A DNA stretch of 64,000 nt from Bradyrhizobium sp. Rc3b (GCF_900114915.1 NZ_FOUS01000014.1:186001-250000), one strand, 5' to 3'. Shown: positions 1-11,277, counted from the first letter of the stretch. Numbers and translations are program-made. The notes: generated from the sequence alone by a model not told the origin.

Positions 1-344
1 CGCGTCATGTTGAAGAGCGAGCCAAGATTGGTGTTGATGACCGCGTTCCACTGCTCCAGCGTCATCTTGTGGAAGGCGGTGTCGCGGGTGATGCCGGCAT
101 TGTTGACGAGCACCTCGATCGGCCCGAGATCGGCCTCGACCTTCTTCACGCCCTCGGCGCAGGCATCGAAACTACTGACGTCCCATTTGTAGACGGCGAT
201 GCCGGTATCGGCCTTGAACTTCTCCGCCGCCGTATCGTTGCCGGCATAGCTCGCCGCAACCTTGTATCCCGCCGCCTTCAGTGCCTTGCTGATCGCAGCA
301 CCGATGCCCCGCGTACCACCCGTGACCAATGCAACACGTGCCAT
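1..344 (-). CDS. phaB: Acetoacetyl-CoA reductase PhaB (N-terminal part)
   Basis: Short-chain dehydrogenase that would reduce acetoacetyl-CoA to (R)-3-hydroxybutyryl-CoA with NADPH, the second step of polyhydroxybutyrate synthesis. Only the first 114 residues lie in the window; the gene runs off the left edge. Visible are the start MARVALVTGG, the Rossmann glycine motif TGGTRGIG at about residues 8-15, and the NNAG motif typical of classical SDRs. The phaA gene lies upstream on the same strand, which supports PhaB over other SDRs. A terminator between the two suggests that phaB has its own promoter between positions 345 and 438. Confidence 0.9.
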   Translation of the reverse strand, partial: MARVALVTGGTRGIGAAISKALKAAGYKVAASYAGNDTAAEKFKADTGIAVYKWDVSSFDACAEGVKKVEADLGPIEVLVNNAGITRDTAFHKMTLEQWNAVINTNLGSLFNMT

Positions 345-438
345 GTCGTATTCCTTCCCTTGGACTCTTCGGACGTTTCTGAAGCGATTGTTTTTTAACG
401 TTGGATTATGCGGTTGGTTTGACGGACATCAAGAACAA

Positions 439-463
439 AACGCCCGGCGTTGAGCCGGGCGTT
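439..463 (-). terminator. Rho-independent terminator after phaA
   Basis: A perfect 10-bp stem (AACGCCCGGC / GCCGGGCGTT) with a 5-base loop. Read on the minus strand it is followed by TTTTGTTCTT. It sits downstream of phaA and upstream of phaB, so it should separate the two transcripts at least partly. Confidence 0.85.
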
Positions 464-597
464 TGGATTTAGTCGAGGCATGCAAGATTGCGAAGAATAT
501 TTGATTTGCAACCGCTGCCTTTTTAGTCGCGTGCAACGCACTCACTGACGTGTGCAGCGCACGCGCAAACCGCGCGTAAGCTACGCGTCAGCTATCT

Positions 598-1776
<1,179 letters not shown>

Positions 1777-2096
1777 GGGCATCTCCTGAGGCTTGAGGTT
1801 TCTTGAAAGGGGGCAGGCGGGGCTTTGAGAAAACGGCTCGCCAGTCTCGTCAGCCATCCTGTTAACGTCGTTGAGGCATGTCAATCGGCCGGCGACCGAA
1901 TTCATGCCGCAGCGCATTCAAAATAGCGTTCTTGGCGCTTTCGCAAGCAAGATTTTGCTCTGCGATTAACCGTGCCGCACAAAACGGTAGCGTGAGCCCT
2001 TTGAAAATGCTTATTTTGTTGCGTTGCGTACTCTTCCCGCCCTGCGGCATAGCCCGCCGGGTTCCCGTTCTCCGCGTTCCTTGCAAGTGAGAGCCC
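1777..2096. promoter_or_regulatory. phaA/phaR divergent control region
   Basis: A 320-bp gene-free interval between divergent phaA and phaR, so it must carry both promoters. It contains the small palindrome AGCAA-GATT-TTGCT at 1946-1959 and a TTGCGTTGCG direct repeat near 2019-2030. PhaR proteins of other alphaproteobacteria bind TGC/GCA-rich sites and autoregulate, so these are candidate operators; that assignment is inference. Confidence 0.4.
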
Positions 2097-2693
2097 ATGG
2101 CGAAATCAGACCAACCCACAACCATCAAGAAATACGCGAACCGCCGGCTCTATAATACCGGGACGAGTACCTACGTCACGCTGGAAGACCTTGCCGCGAT
2201 GGTCAAGGATGGCGAAGATTTCCTGGTCTATGACGCCAAGACCGGCGACGACATCACCCGCTCCGTGCTCGCCCAGATCATCTTCGAGCAGGAGAACAAG
2301 GCCGGCCAGAACCTGCTCCCGACCACCTTCCTGCGCCAGCTCATCCGCTTCTACGGCGACAGCATGCAGATGGTGGTGCCGAAATATCTGGAGCAGTCGA
2401 TCGCGACCCTGACCCAGGAGCAAGAGAAGTTCCGCAAGCAGATCGCCAACACCCTGTCCGGCACTCCTTTTGCTCCTCTGGAAGAACAAGTCCGCCGTAA
2501 CATGGAGCTGTTCCAGCAGACCTTCTCGATGTTCAAGCCGTTTGCTCCGAATGCGGGCCGTCCGGCGACCAGCACGGAGCCGGAGCCCGACGCGAACGCC
2601 GAGGCGCCGAAGGACAGCAACATCGACGATTTGCGCCAGCAGATGAAGGACATGCAGGAGCGCCTCGAGCGCATGTCGAAGAAGGACGAGTAG
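2097..2693 (+). CDS. phaR: Polyhydroxyalkanoate synthesis repressor PhaR
   Basis: DNA-binding regulator that in related bacteria senses PHB granules and represses phasin genes and its own gene. The 198-residue product starts with the characteristic PHB/PHA accumulation regulator domain (IKKYANRRLYNT at about residues 10-21). A second conserved block around residues 60-100 includes TTFLRQLIRFYGDSMQ. The C-terminus (about residues 165-198) is charged and predicted to be helical. It is divergent from phaA, the expected neighbourhood. The start has only a weak GAGAG motif upstream. Confidence 0.95.
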   Translation: MAKSDQPTTIKKYANRRLYNTGTSTYVTLEDLAAMVKDGEDFLVYDAKTGDDITRSVLAQIIFEQENKAGQNLLPTTFLRQLIRFYGDSMQMVVPKYLEQSIATLTQEQEKFRKQIANTLSGTPFAPLEEQVRRNMELFQQTFSMFKPFAPNAGRPATSTEPEPDANAEAPKDSNIDDLRQQMKDMQERLERMSKKDE

Positions 2694-2788
2694 GACCTTT
2701 CGCGCCGACCAGCGCGTCCGCCCGCGGCGGGCGCGCGATTGGCAATTTCGCGCGCGCCTACCATTTCTTCCTCACCGGCTTTAGCCCA

Positions 2789-2858
2789 GTCATCCCCGCG
2801 CAACGGCGAAGCCGTTGTCGCTGGAGGCCGCCGCTCCGCTCCGGCGCCTCAGGATGAC
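2789..2858. repeat. Palindromic intergenic repeat, GTCATCC type
   Basis: Begins GTCATCCCCGCG and ends CAGGATGAC, with inner complementary arms (CAACGGCGAAGCCGTTG). It lies directly upstream of the methyltransferase gene. It resembles the hairpin elements at 3508-3610 and 57055-57166 in outer ends and layout. Confidence 0.6.
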
Positions 2859-2882
2859 GGCTTGACACGCACGGAGCGCGCC

Positions 2883-3500
2883 ATGTCCGATCGCACCATG
2901 CATTGGGACAACGTCTACGCCACCAAGGGCGAGACCGAGGTCAGCTGGTTTCAGGACAGCCCGACGATCTCGCACGACATGATCCGCGCGGCCAATCCGG
3001 ATCATGACGCGGCGATCATCGATATCGGCGGGGGCGCTTCGCGACTGGTCGACGCTCTTCTTCAAGACGGATATCGCGATCTCACCGTGCTGGACCTCTC
3101 CGCCAACGCGCTCGACGTGGCGAAGACACGAATCGGTCAGGCCTCTTCCGCGGTCGACTGGATCATCGCCGATGCCACGGCTTGGCGGCCGGCCAGGATT
3201 TACGATGTGTGGCACGACCGCGCGGCCTTTCACTTCCTGACCGAGCCCCGCGACAGGGCGGCTTATGTCGAGCGGCTGCGATCCGCGATTGCGCCCGGCG
3301 GCCAGATCATCATTGCGACCTTTGCACCCGATGGTCCGGAGAGATGCAGCGGCTTGCCGGTGCAACGCCATGACAGCGCCAGCCTTGCTGCAGAGCTCGG
3401 GCCGGAGTTCGAGCTGGTCGAGACGCGACGCGAGACGCATCACACGCCGTGGAATTCGATGCAGGCGTTTCAGTTCAGCCGGTTTAAGCGAAGCCTTTAG
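2883..3500 (+). CDS. Class I SAM-dependent methyltransferase
   Basis: A 205-residue small-molecule-type methyltransferase of unknown substrate. The SAM-binding motif I is IIDIGGGASRLVD (about residues 42-54), followed by the acidic end of strand 2 in LTVLDLSANAL. Motif IV-like WHDRAAFHFL and the AIAPGGQIIIATF strand follow. The N-terminal HWDNVYATKGETEVSWFQ block is shared with a family often annotated as thiopurine- or tellurite-resistance-like methyltransferases, but nothing here fixes the substrate. I took the start at MSDRTMHWD because the upstream in-frame extension is made of a palindromic repeat. It stands alone between repeats. Confidence 0.8.
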   Translation: MSDRTMHWDNVYATKGETEVSWFQDSPTISHDMIRAANPDHDAAIIDIGGGASRLVDALLQDGYRDLTVLDLSANALDVAKTRIGQASSAVDWIIADATAWRPARIYDVWHDRAAFHFLTEPRDRAAYVERLRSAIAPGGQIIIATFAPDGPERCSGLPVQRHDSASLAAELGPEFELVETRRETHHTPWNSMQAFQFSRFKRSL

Positions 3501-3507
3501 AAACGGG

Positions 3508-3610
3508 TGTCATGCCCCGGCTTGACCGGGGCATCCAGTACGCCGCGGCTTATCGAGAAATCACAACTGGCTCTGGAATACTGGATCGCCCGATCAAGTC
3601 GGGCGATGAC
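3508..3610. repeat. Palindromic intergenic repeat, GTCATGCCCCGG type
   Basis: Starts GTCATGCCCCGGCTTGACC and ends AAGTCGGGCGATGAC, with internal hairpins CCCCGG-CTTGA-CCGGGG and CGCCCGATCAAGTCGGGCG. It fills the gap between two convergent genes and may act as a bidirectional transcription stop. Confidence 0.65.
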
Positions 3611-3627
3611 AGCGGAGTCAATGGCAG

Positions 3628-4515
3628 CTACGCCGCCAGCTTCACCGCATGCGCGAAGTCCCAATAGAGTTTCCGCGCTTTGGTGTAGAACGGGCCCGGC
3701 TTCAGCTCGCGCTCGTCGATGCGGATCACCGGGGCGACCTTGGCGAAATTGCCGGTCGAGAAGATCTCGTCGGCAGCCAGGAAGTCGGCATAGCGCAGCG
3801 TCTTCTCGACCACGGTGACGCCGTCGCCGCGAAGCAGGGTGATGACGCGCTGGCGCGTGATGCCGTTTAGGAACGTGCCGTTCGGCACCGGCGTATAGAC
3901 CACGCCGTCCTTGGCCATGAACACGTTGGAATTGCCGAACTCGGCGACGTTGCCGAGCATGTCGAGCATCAGCGCGTTCTGGAAGCCGCGGGACGCAGCT
4001 TCCGCGAGCGCGCGCGAATTGTTGGGGTAGAGGCAGGCCGCCTTCGCCTCGACCGGCGCACATTCGGCGGTGGGCCTGCGGAACGGCGACAGGGTGATGG
4101 CGTTGCCGACGGGTTTGGGCATCGGCGCCTCGTAGATGCAGAGGCACCAATTGGTGGTCTCGGGGTCGAACAGCACGCCGCCGCCCGAGCCGTTCTCCGC
4201 CCAATACATCGGACGGACGTAGAGCTCGGCATTGGCCGCAAAGCGCGCAATGCCCTCATTCGCAAGCGTGAGCCAGGTGCCGGTGTCGACCACCGGCTTC
4301 AGGCCAAAATTGATCGCGGATTGATTGGCACGGGCGACATGACGGTCGAGATCGGGCGCAACACCCTCGAACGCGCGTGCACCGTCGAACACGATCGAGC
4401 CGAGCCAGGCTGCATGCGTGCGCGGGCCCATGATCGGCACATTGCCGTCGTGCCATTTGCCCTCGAAGAAGGTCCAGCTCGGCGAATATTCGATCGGCTT
4501 CCTGATCTCGGCCAT
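3628..4515 (-). CDS. ilvE: Branched-chain amino acid aminotransferase
   Basis: Fold-type IV PLP aminotransferase that interconverts valine, leucine or isoleucine with their 2-keto acids using glutamate. The length, 295 residues, is usual. The PLP lysine is Lys158 in VEAKAACLYPNN, and Glu192 in GNVAEFGNSNVF corresponds to the conserved glutamate that contacts the cofactor ring. NGITRQRVI carries the phosphate-binding Gly-Ile-Thr. The active-site lysine block differs from the common KASGNY form, so a D-amino-acid or 4-amino-4-deoxychorismate activity cannot be fully excluded; overall layout favours a BCAT. It is monocistronic, with its back to an esterase gene across a repeat. Confidence 0.85.
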   Translation of the reverse strand: MAEIRKPIEYSPSWTFFEGKWHDGNVPIMGPRTHAAWLGSIVFDGARAFEGVAPDLDRHVARANQSAINFGLKPVVDTGTWLTLANEGIARFAANAELYVRPMYWAENGSGGGVLFDPETTNWCLCIYEAPMPKPVGNAITLSPFRRPTAECAPVEAKAACLYPNNSRALAEAASRGFQNALMLDMLGNVAEFGNSNVFMAKDGVVYTPVPNGTFLNGITRQRVITLLRGDGVTVVEKTLRYADFLAADEIFSTGNFAKVAPVIRIDERELKPGPFYTKARKLYWDFAHAVKLAA

Positions 4516-4590
4516 ATCAGGCCTCCCCTTGCATATCCCCGCACTATTGTCCCAATTCCTAAACGATTTGCTGCGGGGATGAGGTGAGTT

Positions 4591-4728
4591 ACCCTCTCCC
4601 CTTGTGGGAGAGGGTGGCTCGCCGCGTAGCGGCGAGACGGGTGAGGGGTAAATATCCGCGATCTCATCTGCGGAGAAAACCCCTCATCCGGCGCTACGCG
4701 CCACCTTCTCCCACAAGGGGAGAAGGGA
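4591..4728. repeat. Long palindromic repeat, CCCTCTCCCC type (copy 1)
   Basis: Outer arms ACCCTCTCCCCTTGTGGGAG and the complementary end CTTCTCCCACAAGGGGAG bracket inner GCTCGCCGCGTAGCGGCGAG and CCCCTCATCCGGCGC blocks. Closely related copies lie at 17842-17986 and 24754-24907. It sits only six bases before an esterase start codon, so it must be transcribed or contain that gene's leader. Confidence 0.85.
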
Positions 4729-4734
4729 AGATCC

Positions 4735-5670
4735 ATGTCGCTCGATCCGCTCGCAAAGCGCTTGTTGACCATGATGGCTGCGGCTTCGCCGCGGGCGGGG
4801 GGCCGGCCGAGCGTGGAGGCGCGGCGGCAATCGCTGGCGAAGCTGATGCAGTTCGCACGCACCGATGCGCCGGATGTGACGGCGCGCGACGGTATGCTGC
4901 CCGGTCGCGCCAGCGAACTGCCCTATCGGCTCTACACGCCTGCAAATGCCGATGAGCGCGCGCCGGGCTTCGTATTCTTCCATGGCGGCGGCCTCGTCGC
5001 CGGCGGCATTGCCACGCATGATCGCATCGCGGCGGCGCTGGCGCATGCCACCGGCTGCCGCCTCGTCTCGGTCGACTACCGGCTCGCGCCGGAGCACAAA
5101 TTCCCAGCCGCCGTCGACGACGCGATTGCCGCCACCGAATGGGTTGCGCGCGAGGCCGCATCGCTCGGCATCGATGCGGACCGTCTGGTGGTGGGCGGCG
5201 ATTCCGCCGGTGCAACGCTCGCTGCCATCGTGTGTCAGGAGGCGGCGCAGACCGCCGGCCTCGCCATCGCCGCGCAATGCCTGATCTGCCCGGTGCTGGA
5301 TTTCGAGGAAACCTCGCCCTCACGCGAGGCCTTTGCCGAGGGCCATCTGATCGACCGCGTCACGATCGAGGCAGATCTTGCCGACTATCTGCCTGACGGC
5401 ATCGACACCGCCGATCCCCGCGTGTCTCCCTTGCGGGCAACACGGCTCACGGGTCTGCCGACCGCGATCATCCACACGGCCGAGTACGACCCGATGCGCG
5501 ATGAAGGCAATGCCTATGCCCGCAAGCTGCTCGCCGCAGGCGTCGCTGTCGAGCATGTCTGCCACGACGGCATGGTTCACAATTTCCACGCCATGGGCGC
5601 GATCCTGCCGCAGGCGCAGCTGGTGCTGTCGCAGATCGGCGAGCAGGTGCGACGAGCGGTTGCGAGGTAA
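4735..5670 (+). CDS. Alpha/beta hydrolase, HSL-family esterase/lipase
   Basis: Hydrolyses carboxylic esters, probably short-chain or lactone substrates, in the cytoplasm (no signal peptide). The 311-residue product shows the hormone-sensitive-lipase signature: oxyanion motif HGGG at 83-86, VSVDYRLAPEHKFPAA at about 111-126, and the nucleophile Ser157 in GDSAGA. The acid is in EYDPMRDEG and the histidine in HDGMVHNFH near the C-terminus, completing the triad. The first 30 residues carry an Ala/Arg-rich stretch. The start ATG follows GGGAAGATCC immediately after a palindromic repeat. Substrate is not predictable from context. Confidence 0.88.
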   Translation: MSLDPLAKRLLTMMAAASPRAGGRPSVEARRQSLAKLMQFARTDAPDVTARDGMLPGRASELPYRLYTPANADERAPGFVFFHGGGLVAGGIATHDRIAAALAHATGCRLVSVDYRLAPEHKFPAAVDDAIAATEWVAREAASLGIDADRLVVGGDSAGATLAAIVCQEAAQTAGLAIAAQCLICPVLDFEETSPSREAFAEGHLIDRVTIEADLADYLPDGIDTADPRVSPLRATRLTGLPTAIIHTAEYDPMRDEGNAYARKLLAAGVAVEHVCHDGMVHNFHAMGAILPQAQLVLSQIGEQVRRAVAR

Positions 5671-5679
5671 GAGCGCGGA

Positions 5680-5925
5680 TCAGGCGCGCGCATCGATAAC
5701 GGCCCTGGCTGCCACAACATAGTCAGGCCAATGGGCGTCCGCATAACGTTCGGCCTGCCGGGCGCAGGTGACGTCGGGCGCATGCGCCGCGGCGATCATG
5801 CGCGCGAAGCGCTCTTCGGCAACCGTCGTGTCATCGGGCACTGGCGCAGATGCGGCCACGGCAGCGGTCGGAGCGACGGCGAGCCCCGCCATTCCGGCGA
5901 GCAGGATGCGGCGTGACGTGGTCAT
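5680..5925 (-). CDS. Small exported protein of unknown function
   Basis: I do not recognise this 81-residue protein. It begins MTTSRRILLAG followed by a hydrophobic Ala/Val stretch and an Ala-rich cleavage region, a Tat-like or Sec signal peptide ending near residue 25. The mature part contains one cysteine and the block ERYADAHWPDYVVAAR. A longer in-frame start at 5988 exists, but the signal peptide argues for 5925. It ends ten bases beyond the convergent esterase gene. A symmetric palindrome lies in its upstream region. Confidence 0.6.
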   Translation of the reverse strand: MTTSRRILLAGMAGLAVAPTAAVAASAPVPDDTTVAEERFARMIAAAHAPDVTCARQAERYADAHWPDYVVAARAVIDARA

Positions 5926-6040
5926 GGCTGTCGTCCTCCATTGTCCGGCCTCCTCCGGCCGCCGAGCGAGTCGGTGCAATCGCGACAAGGTAGCCGCGCC
6001 TATCGATGCAGTCCATGGTTTGCGGATAGCGCTTGACCAT

Positions 6041-6058
6041 TGGAACGATCACGTTCCA
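6041..6058. promoter_or_regulatory. Perfect palindrome between divergent exported-protein genes
   Basis: TGGAACG-ATCA-CGTTCCA is a perfect 7-4-7 inverted repeat lying between the small exported gene (minus) and the putative outer-membrane protein gene (plus). The position fits an operator acting on one or both promoters; no cognate regulator is identifiable. Confidence 0.4.
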
Positions 6059-6105
6059 TCTAGCACACGATTTCGCCATACAGTCCCCGCGCGCCGGATT
6101 GTCAC

Positions 6106-7011
6106 GTGTCCCATCGCAGCCCATCGTATCGCCCGACCTTGCGCGCTGTCGCGATGGGACTGGCCTGCCTGATGGTTTCGGCCAGCGCCGTCTTCGCCGC
6201 CGAAGATGAAGAGGACGGGCCGGCGAAGCCAGCGGTCCCGAACCTTTATCTGGATCTGCGCACGACCTATGCGTCGATCCCGGCAGGCACGCTCGGGCTC
6301 GGCTTCGGCACCACGTCATTGTCGGCTGCGCTCGAAGCCCTGGCGGTGCGCAGCGGCGCAACGCTGCCGAACGGCTTGCCGGCCGCGAAATCGATTGCCG
6401 TCGACCTGCCGCTGACCGTCGACGTCAACGACCGCGTCTCGCTTTATGGCGGCGTGTCGGGCTCGACGACCGACATCGGCGGCGGCTGGTCGGCGTTCGA
6501 CATCACGAGCTGGAACATCGGCGTGCAGGCCGACCTCTATCAGCAGAATGGCGGAACGATCCCGACCATCACGCTGCAATCGACCCTGACGCAGTCGGTG
6601 CCGAACGATCAGGGCATGACGAATTCATTGAACAACATCCTGGAATTCGACTACGCGCTCGACGAGGACGAGACGCGGGGCTGGCTCGCCGGCATGCAAT
6701 ACACTTACACCGCCGTCGCCAGCCCGTTCGCCAGCATTCGGCCGAACACGATCGTCTATGCCGGCGGCTATTACCAATGGCCGAGCAATTGGAAGTTCAC
6801 CGGACGCCTCGGCATGCAATCGTTCGGAGGCGCGCAGCTCGCGGGCCGGACGCTGGCGGAGCCCTTCACGCAACCGTTCCTGCGGCTCGACCTCGATCGC
6901 ATGGACGACAACGACAACCGCCTGTTCGGCATCACCGCGCAGATCGCGTGGATGCCGAAGCCGTCCTACCAGGTGACCTTGCGGACGCCGCTCTATGCGG
7001 TCCGGAACTGA
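6106..7011 (+). CDS. Putative outer-membrane beta-barrel protein
   Basis: A 301-residue exported protein with no family I can name. A signal peptide is clear (Arg-rich start, hydrophobic MGLACLMVSASAVFA, then AEDEEDG). The rest consists of alternating polar/hydrophobic short strands such as VSLYGGVSGSTTDIGGGWSAF and TIVYAGGYYQWPSNWKFTGR. It ends with a strand terminating YQVTLRTPLYAVRN, as in transmembrane barrels. It may be related to alphaproteobacterial uncharacterised porin-like proteins. The start is GTG at 6106; the next in-frame ATG (6154) would truncate the signal peptide. Confidence 0.6.
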   Translation: MSHRSPSYRPTLRAVAMGLACLMVSASAVFAAEDEEDGPAKPAVPNLYLDLRTTYASIPAGTLGLGFGTTSLSAALEALAVRSGATLPNGLPAAKSIAVDLPLTVDVNDRVSLYGGVSGSTTDIGGGWSAFDITSWNIGVQADLYQQNGGTIPTITLQSTLTQSVPNDQGMTNSLNNILEFDYALDEDETRGWLAGMQYTYTAVASPFASIRPNTIVYAGGYYQWPSNWKFTGRLGMQSFGGAQLAGRTLAEPFTQPFLRLDLDRMDDNDNRLFGITAQIAWMPKPSYQVTLRTPLYAVRN

Positions 7012-7245
7012 CTGGGATCATGGTGGATAGCAGGTAAACCGAATCTCCCATTTTCCTGGCATCGGTACAGCGGTCGCAATAGCCCCGGCATTGACGATGA
7101 AGGACTTTCGCATTCGCCGCGCGGCCGCCCGCGGTCCTCCCGGGCCATGGGCTACACGTCGGTCCTCTCGTCAGAGTGCCCATCCAGTTACCTCTCGGCA
7201 ATATGCTTGCGACAGACTGGGCCGGAGTCACGCGGGAGGCTGCGA

Positions 7246-8827
<1,582 letters not shown>

Positions 8828-8843
8828 TCGAAGGACGCAGCTT

Positions 8844-9404
8844 TTAGTCCGGTACCGGCACGTCGAAGGTGTTGAGCGTGACCGAGACCATGCAATAGAC
8901 GCCGACGAGATAGGACAGCTCGGCCGCGCCGTGCTCGCCGAACTCCTTCACCGCGGCGCGCCAAGTCAATTCCGGCAGCACGCCACCACCGACCAGCGCA
9001 GACGCCACGTCGTAGGCGACGGCCTCCTGCCTGGTGAGATCGACCGGCCGCTGGCCGGCGACGATGGTCGCGAGCTTTTCGTCGGACAGGCCGCGCTGCT
9101 CGGCGACCAGCACATGGGCATAGAGCTCGTAGCCGGAGCGGAAATGAGAGCCGGTGACGAGGATGGCGACCTCGCGCACCGGTGCCGGCAGCAGCGGGTT
9201 CGACGCGATCGCCTTGACCAGCTCCCACACCGGCTTGCCGAAGCGCGGCTCGCGGATCCAGGGATTCCAGGGCCCGAGCAGCGCGCCGTCGTCGCGCATG
9301 TTCACAAAACCCTTGAAGTGGTCCTTGATGCCCGCTCGCATGTCGTCATAGAGCGGCTTCTGCTCGTCGGTCAGATCCTTGGGATCGAGAATGGGAAGAC
9401 GCAC
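8844..9404 (-). CDS. Carboxymuconolactone decarboxylase family protein
   Basis: A 186-residue all-helical AhpD/CMD-fold protein. The family block SGYELYAHVLVAEQRGLSDE (about residues 95-114) supplies the conserved Glu and His. It lacks the Cys-x-x-Cys pair of AhpD peroxidases, so a thiol-peroxidase role is unlikely and a hydrolase, decarboxylase or structural role is possible. I place the start at a GTG near 9404 preceded by GAGGAG; the longer reading frame begins at a TTG without support. Neighbours give no pathway. Confidence 0.75.
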   Translation of the reverse strand: MRLPILDPKDLTDEQKPLYDDMRAGIKDHFKGFVNMRDDGALLGPWNPWIREPRFGKPVWELVKAIASNPLLPAPVREVAILVTGSHFRSGYELYAHVLVAEQRGLSDEKLATIVAGQRPVDLTRQEAVAYDVASALVGGGVLPELTWRAAVKEFGEHGAAELSYLVGVYCMVSVTLNTFDVPVPD

Positions 9405-9512
9405 GGCGGAGATCTCCTCGTTGAGAAGGGGTGAGGCTTGCCCGCAGGTGCGCGCAACGCAAGTGAAGTTGCCGTGACATCGCACGCCGAGCGGGCGTTC
9501 CGACAAATTCGA

Positions 9513-10676
9513 CTATGTCGCCTCGGGGCTTCGTGCGCTCTGGGGATTTGCGAAATCGTCGACGGCGAGCGTCAGCGGCTCACCTGTCTCGAGAAACGAC
9601 GACAAACTGGCCTCGAACGGCGCCGGATCGAGCCCGCGCATCTTCAGCCATTCGGGCTCGTAATAGGTCTGGCGATAGCGCTCGCCGGAATCGCAGATCA
9701 GCGTCACCAGCGACCCTGTCGCGTTCGCCTGCCGCATCTCCGAAGCGAGCCGGCACAGCGCCAGGAAATTGGTGCCGGTGGACCCGCCCACCGGGCGGCG
9801 CAGCCGGCGCGACAGCACGTTCATCGCCGCAATCGTGGCCGCATCCGGGATCTTCATCATGCGGTCGACCACACCCGGCACGAAGGAGGGCTCGCAACGC
9901 GGACGGCCGACGCCCTCGATCAGCGACGGGCGGTCGCAAATACGGGAGCGGTCCTGCGAGCGGAAGCAATCGAAAAAGGCGGAATGCTCGACGTCGGCGA
10001 CGCACAGCCGCGTCGGATACTGGCGATAGCGCAGATAGCGTCCGATGGTAGCCGAGGTGCCGCCGGTGCCCGCGCCCATCACGATCCAGTCCGGCAGCGG
10101 ACGCGGTTCGCCCTGCAATTGCGTGAAGATCGATTCGGCAATGTTGTTGTTGCCCCGCCAGTCCGTTGCACGCTCGGCGAAGGTAAACTGGTCCATGTAG
10201 TGGCCGTTCAGGCGCGCGGCGAGCGCGGCGGCCTCCGCATAGAGCGCGCGGCCGTCGTCGATCAGATGGCAATTGCCGCCATAATGCTCGATCGCGGCGA
10301 TCTTCTCGGCCGAGGTCGTGCGCGGCATCACGGCGTAGAAAGGCACGCCGATCATCTGCGCGAAATAGGCCTCCGAGACCGCGGTCGATCCCGACGACGC
10401 CTCGACGACCGGCGTGCCTTCGCGGATGTGGCCATTGCAGAGCGCGTAGAGGAACAGCGAGCGCGCCAGCCGGTGCTTCAGGCTGCCGGTCGGATGGGTG
10501 GATTCATCCTTGAGATAGATGTCGATGCCCGATAGCGCCGGCACGATCAGCCGGATCAGATGCGTGTCGGCGGTGCGGCACTGGTCGGCCTCGATCGCGG
10601 CTACGGCCTCATCGACCCAGCCGCGCCGATAGGCCGGCCCGGCCGGATTGTGCTGGCGGAAGGGAAATGTCTGCAT
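9513..10676 (-). CDS. Cds1-like PLP-dependent cysteine desulfhydrase / cysteine synthase family
   Basis: Fold-type II PLP enzyme of 387 residues. The cofactor lysine is Lys67 in HPTGSLKHRLARS; SSGSTAVSEAYFA and the glycine-rich GAGTGGTSATIG bind the PLP phosphate. This architecture matches the Cds1 group (L-cysteine to H2S, pyruvate and ammonia) more than CysK/CysM, which have a PGGSVKDR-type lysine motif; the reaction here is inferred from that resemblance. It lies 43 bp downstream of the Lrp-type regulator gene on the same strand, so the two are probably co-transcribed, opposite acdS. Another PLP lyase releasing 2-keto acid and ammonia next to ACC deaminase suggests shared control. Confidence 0.78.
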   Translation of the reverse strand: MQTFPFRQHNPAGPAYRRGWVDEAVAAIEADQCRTADTHLIRLIVPALSGIDIYLKDESTHPTGSLKHRLARSLFLYALCNGHIREGTPVVEASSGSTAVSEAYFAQMIGVPFYAVMPRTTSAEKIAAIEHYGGNCHLIDDGRALYAEAAALAARLNGHYMDQFTFAERATDWRGNNNIAESIFTQLQGEPRPLPDWIVMGAGTGGTSATIGRYLRYRQYPTRLCVADVEHSAFFDCFRSQDRSRICDRPSLIEGVGRPRCEPSFVPGVVDRMMKIPDAATIAAMNVLSRRLRRPVGGSTGTNFLALCRLASEMRQANATGSLVTLICDSGERYRQTYYEPEWLKMRGLDPAPFEASLSSFLETGEPLTLAVDDFANPQSARSPEAT

Positions 10677-10719
10677 CGAGCGAATCTCTCACGACACGCA
10701 TTGCGCATCAAGGGCGCGC

Positions 10720-11199
10720 TCAAAATTCCAGCGGCGCGTTGTCGACCACTTCCTTCATCACGAAGAAGGTGCGGGTCTGGCGCACGCCGGGCAGCGCGAT
10801 CAGCTGCTCGCCGTGGATGCGGTTGAAATCCTCCATGTCGCCGACGCGGATTTTGAGGAAGTAGTCGAAGTCGCCGGCGACGAGGTGGCAGTCGAGCACG
10901 AATTTCAGCCTGGCGATCGCCTGCTCGAAGATGGCAAAGCTCTCCGGCGTCGAGCGGTCGAGCACGACGCCGACCATCACCAGGGTGCCCTTCGCCACCT
11001 TCTTCGGCGCGACCATGGCGCGCACCGTGGCAATGAAGCCGTCCTCGAACAGGCGCTGGGTGCGGCGATGGCATGTGGCAGGGCTGATCGCGACGGTTTC
11101 CGCCAGCTCCGCGTTGCTGAGCCGACCGTTATTCTGCAGTAATCTCAATATCTTAAGGTCGGTGCGGTCGAGCCGCGCTGTCATGAGAGAAGCTTTCAT
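10720..11199 (-). CDS. acdR: Lrp/AsnC-family regulator, probable AcdR
   Basis: A 159-residue feast/famine regulator: N-terminal helix-turn-helix (RTDLKILRLLQNNGRLSNAE, then ISPATCHRRTQRL, about residues 12-55) and a C-terminal RAM effector domain. It is divergent from acdS with a 144-bp gap, the arrangement known for acdR, whose product activates ACC deaminase expression in other proteobacteria. Because a cysteine desulfhydrase-like gene follows it, it may instead or also respond to a sulfur amino acid like DecR. A second start (ATG, 11184) is possible. Confidence 0.85.
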   Translation of the reverse strand: MKASLMTARLDRTDLKILRLLQNNGRLSNAELAETVAISPATCHRRTQRLFEDGFIATVRAMVAPKKVAKGTLVMVGVVLDRSTPESFAIFEQAIARLKFVLDCHLVAGDFDYFLKIRVGDMEDFNRIHGEQLIALPGVRQTRTFFVMKEVVDNAPLEF

Positions 11200-11256
11200 A
11201 AATAGGCGGAATTCTGGAAGGATTATTAGCTATTGCCGCCGCTTCCGCAAGAATTT

Positions 11257-11277
11257 GCGCAATATTGGCGCAATATT
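11257..11277. promoter_or_regulatory. Direct-repeat operator between acdR and acdS
   Basis: GCGCAATATT occurs twice, at 11257-11266 and 11268-11277, with an 11-bp period that places both on the same DNA face. AATATT is itself a palindrome, so the site also reads as AATATT-GGCGC-AATATT. The location between the divergent genes and the AT-rich core fit an Lrp-type binding site; function is inferred. Confidence 0.5.

Noticed and set aside
8844..9404. AhpD alkylhydroperoxidase
   Set aside because: The redox Cys-x-x-Cys motif is missing.
9404..9506. N-terminal extension of the carboxymuconolactone decarboxylase family gene from a TTG
   Set aside because: No ribosome binding site or family similarity; a GTG near 9404 follows GAGGAG.
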